DNA of 64,000 bases from JAJVHZ01 sp041395385 (GTDB taxonomy: Bacteria > Pseudomonadota > Gammaproteobacteria > JAJPIJ01), in the NCBI GenBank assembly GCA_041395385.1, contig JAWLAN010000011.1:94817-158816 (forward strand), given 5' to 3'. Of the stretch, positions 61,376 through 64,000 are shown in pieces. Position 1 is the first letter of the stretch. Every line of letters begins with the position of its first letter. The position numbers and the translations under genes were made by a program. The notes beneath the pieces were generated by a model, which worked only from the letters and a program-made list of their open reading frames with translations, had not been told where the DNA came from and did not search any database.

Positions 61376-63784
61376 TCATCCGCCGGTCAGCCCCCCCAGT
61401 TTCACCGCGCGCAGACGCAGCGCATTGCCGACGACCGATACCGAGCTCAGGCTCATCGCCAGCGCCGCGAGCATCGGCGAGAGCAGCCAGCCGGTCAGCG
61501 GGTACAGCACACCGGCCGCGATCGGGATGCCGAGCGCGTTGTAGAGAAACGCGAACGTCAGGTTCTGCCTCATGTTGGCCACGGTCGCGACCGACAAGGC
61601 GCGGGCGACGGCGATGGCGCGCAGATCGCCCTTGACCAGCGTGACCTGCGCACTGTGCATGGCCACGTCGGTCCCCGTTCCCATGGCGATGCCGACGTCG
61701 GCCTGCGCCAGCGCCGGCGCATCGTTGATCCCGTCGCCCGCCATGGCGACCACGCGGCCGTCGCGCTGCAACCGCTCCACCAGTGCGAGCTTGTCGGCCG
61801 GTCTCACCTCGCCGTGGATCTCCCCGATCTGCAGCGCCCGGCCGACGGCGCGTGCCGTCGCCAGCCCGTCGCCGGTCGCCATGACTACCCGCAGGCCGGT
61901 GCGCCGCAACAGCGCCATGGCCTCGGGCGTGCTCGGCTTGACGGGATCGGAGACGACCACCAGCCCGGCAAGACGCCCTTCGCGCGCCAGGTAAATGACG
62001 CTCGCGCCGGTCGCGCGCGCGCTCTCCGCGGCGGACGCAAGTTCCGAGACGTCGACGCCGAGCTGACCCATCAGGGTGAGATTGCCCAGTGCGACGGCGT
62101 GGCCGTCGACGGTGCCGCGCACGCCGATGCCCGTGCCGGACTCGAACCCCTCGACCTTCCGCAGCGGCATGCCGCGTTCGCGCGCGGCGGCGACGATCGC
62201 GGCGGCGAGCGGATGCTCGCTGCCCTGATCGACGGTGGCCGCGAGGCGCAGCACCTCGTCCTCCTCGTTGCCGCCGGCGGCGATCACCCGCTCGAACACC
62301 GGGCGGCCGGCCGTCAGGGTGCCGGTCTTGTCGACGATCAGCGTGTCGACCCTGCGCAGATGCTCGATGGCCGCGGCGTCCTTGAACAGCACGCCCAGCG
62401 TCGCGCCGCGCCCGCTGGCCACCATGATCGACATCGGCGTGGCCAGACCCAGCGCGCACGGACAGGCGATGATCAACACCGACACGGCGTTGACCAGGCC
62501 GTGTACCCAGCTCGGTTCGGGCCCGAACAGTCCCCAGCCGAAGAACGCGAGCACCGCGATACCGACCACGGCAATCACGAAGTAGCCGGCGACCACGTCG
62601 GCCAGACGCTGCATCGGGGCCTTGGAGCGCTGCGCCTGCGCCACCATCTGCACGATCTGGGCGAGCATCGTCGCGGCACCCACCCGCTCCGAGCGCATGA
62701 TGAATGCGCCGGTCGTATTCAGGGTCGCGCCGATCAGCCTGTCGCCGCCGCGCTTGCCGACCGGGATCGGCTCGCCGGTGAGCATGGACTCGTCGACCGC
62801 GCTGCTGCCTTCGATCACGACGCCGTCGACCGGTACCTTCTCGCCCGGGCGGACCCGCAGCAGATCGCCGACGTGAACGTGCGTCAGCGGTACGTCCTCC
62901 TCGCTGCCGTCCTCGCGGATGCGTCGCGCGGTCTTCGGCGCCAGTCCAAGCAGCGCCCGGATGGCCGCGGAGGTCTGCGAGCGAGCCCGCAGCTCGAGCA
63001 CCTGCCCCAGCAGCGTCAGCGATATGATGACCGCCGCGGCCTCGAAATAGACCGCGACCCTGCCCATCGACATGAACGAGGGCGGGAAGACCTCGGGGGC
63101 GACAGTGGCGACGACGCTGTACAGGAAGGCCGCGCCCGTCCCGAGGCCGATCAGAGTCCACATGTTGGGACTGCGGTGCCGCACCGACTGCCAGCCGCGC
63201 CTGAAGAACGGCCATCCCGCCCAGAGCACGACCGGCGTGGCCAGCGCCATCTCGAGCCAGCTCTGCCGCGACATCGCCGGCCAACCGGCCCGATGGCCGA
63301 TCATGGCCAGCAGCGTGACGGCTGCCGTCAGGGGCAGCGTGTACCAGAACCGGCGGCCAAGGTCGCGCAGCTCCGCATCGCCGCGTTCCTCCACGACGGG
63401 CAGTTCCGGCTCCAGCGCCATACCGCACTTCGGACAGTTGCCCGGCCGATCCTGCCGGACCTCCGGATGCATGGGGCAGGTGTACGTGGTGCCCGGCGCA
63501 ATGTCATCGCCGGGCTGTGGCGACACGGCGTCGACGCGCGTGAGATATCGTTGCGGGGCGGCCTGGAACTTCGCCCGGCAATGCGGGCTGCAGAAGGTGT
63601 AGACACGGCCATCGTGACGATGCCGGTATTCGGATCGATCGCTCACCGCCATGCCACACACCGGGTCGATCAGACCGCCAGATGCGTCCGCGGGCGACCC
63701 GTGCCCGCCGGATGCATGTGTATCCGGCGGCCCGCCGCCGGCGGCATGACCCGGGTGGTGATCAGGTGGATGTCTTGATTTCAT
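61376..63784 (-). CDS. Copper/silver-type P1B ATPase with YHS and HMBD domains
   Basis: 802 residues. A His-rich start (HPPDHHPGH), a YHS domain (DPVCGMAV … YTFCSPHC) and a heavy-metal-binding motif (YTCPMHPEV … CPKCGMALE) replace the usual HMA domain. Then come eight helices, the CPC motif (IIACPCALGLATP), DKTGTLTAG, EHPLAAAI and GDGINDAPALAQ. This layout is that of SilP/CopB-like efflux ATPases. The ATG at 63784 lies inside the 3' end of the upstream CusA-like gene, so both are one operon for metal efflux. Confidence 0.95.
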   Translation of the reverse strand: MKSRHPPDHHPGHAAGGGPPDTHASGGHGSPADASGGLIDPVCGMAVSDRSEYRHRHDGRVYTFCSPHCRAKFQAAPQRYLTRVDAVSPQPGDDIAPGTTYTCPMHPEVRQDRPGNCPKCGMALEPELPVVEERGDAELRDLGRRFWYTLPLTAAVTLLAMIGHRAGWPAMSRQSWLEMALATPVVLWAGWPFFRRGWQSVRHRSPNMWTLIGLGTGAAFLYSVVATVAPEVFPPSFMSMGRVAVYFEAAAVIISLTLLGQVLELRARSQTSAAIRALLGLAPKTARRIREDGSEEDVPLTHVHVGDLLRVRPGEKVPVDGVVIEGSSAVDESMLTGEPIPVGKRGGDRLIGATLNTTGAFIMRSERVGAATMLAQIVQMVAQAQRSKAPMQRLADVVAGYFVIAVVGIAVLAFFGWGLFGPEPSWVHGLVNAVSVLIIACPCALGLATPMSIMVASGRGATLGVLFKDAAAIEHLRRVDTLIVDKTGTLTAGRPVFERVIAAGGNEEDEVLRLAATVDQGSEHPLAAAIVAAARERGMPLRKVEGFESGTGIGVRGTVDGHAVALGNLTLMGQLGVDVSELASAAESARATGASVIYLAREGRLAGLVVVSDPVKPSTPEAMALLRRTGLRVVMATGDGLATARAVGRALQIGEIHGEVRPADKLALVERLQRDGRVVAMAGDGINDAPALAQADVGIAMGTGTDVAMHSAQVTLVKGDLRAIAVARALSVATVANMRQNLTFAFLYNALGIPIAAGVLYPLTGWLLSPMLAALAMSLSSVSVVGNALRLRAVKLGGLTGG

Positions 63785-64000
63785 AGGGGGACCCCTCGGT
63801 TGAACCGGACGCCGATCGCCCGCGCATCAGGCGGTAGGCGGCGGGGATGACCAGCATCGAGATGAGCGGCGCCGTGATCATGCCGCCGACCATGGGCGCG
63901 GCGATGCGGCTCATGATCTCCGAGCCCGATCCCTCGCCAAGCAGGATCGGCAGCAGGCCGGCCAGGATGGTGGCCACGGTCATGGCCTTGGGCCGCACGC
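63762..64000 (-). CDS. CusA/CzcA-type heavy-metal RND pump, C-terminus only
   Basis: The frame enters from the right edge and stops at 63762. The last 79 residues (RPKAMTVATILAGLLPI … SRIAAPMVGGMITAPLISMLVIPAAYRLMRGR) are the highly conserved end of CusA-like heavy-metal efflux pumps. It overlaps the P-type ATPase start by 23 bases, indicating coupling. Metal specificity, Cu/Ag versus Zn/Co, cannot be decided from this part. Confidence 0.92.
   Translation of the reverse strand, partial: VRPKAMTVATILAGLLPILLGEGSGSEIMSRIAAPMVGGMITAPLISMLVIPAAYRLMRGRSASGSTEGSPYEIKTST

Overview
The window is one continuous, GC-rich (high G/C at third codon positions) chromosomal segment of a respiratory proteobacterium, most likely a gammaproteobacterium. 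The grounds are System I cytochrome c maturation (ccmABCDEFGHI in that order), a true FNR with the CX2C/CX5C cluster, FixL/FixJ, a cbb3 oxidase with all its assembly factors, and a split class II ribonucleotide reductase (nrdJa/nrdJb) of the type known from Pseudomonas. I see no rRNA, tRNA, CRISPR, phage or insertion sequence. The only mobile element is an intein.

Left part (0-12.5 kb): a DAHP-synthase start runs off the left edge, then acs, a GAF/Fis-type regulator without the AAA+ domain, a retropepsin-like protease, an HpcH/HpaI aldolase, an isocitrate dehydrogenase fused to two CBS domains, an orphan AmrS radical SAM enzyme, a translationally coupled cfa/flavoprotein pair and an orphan HlyD-type adaptor. 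Middle left (12.5-22 kb): a small, apparently well expressed secreted protein, apbE, and the MoxR-DUF58-DUF4381-VWA-VWA/TPR-BatD operon.

Centre (21.6-37 kb) is an oxygen and signalling block: a degenerate receiver coupled to fnr, a macro-domain protein, FixJ/FixL (haem residues conserved), a TauE-like protein, ccoS/ccoI, then a seven-PAS histidine kinase and a REC-PAS-GGDEF-EAL protein. At 37-44 kb lies the ccm operon. Right part: an 843-residue dihaem peroxidase-like protein, a tautomerase, nrdJb and intein-containing nrdJa, a DUF6455 protein, an outer-membrane protein, ccoNOQP-x-GH, a DHC/DUF1924 cytochrome pair, an ArsC-like reductase, a copper-type P-ATPase and the end of a CusA-like pump.

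The theme is low-oxygen respiration: FixLJ and FNR sense oxygen, ccm makes c-type cytochromes, ccoI/S/G/H assemble the cbb3 oxidase, and nrdJ supplies deoxynucleotides independently of oxygen. I found two perfect and one near-perfect FNR boxes, and each has a -10 hexamer at class II spacing (centre about -41). One faces ccoI, one the DUF6455 gene upstream of the cco operon, and one an apparent ~110-nt small RNA. A second candidate ~108-nt small RNA lies at 4.5 kb.

The stretch 47.9-54.0 kb has many small indels in conserved genes (nrdJa and its intein, nrdJb, ccoN), while the rest of the window is clean. Sequence error and real decay cannot be separated from this sequence alone.
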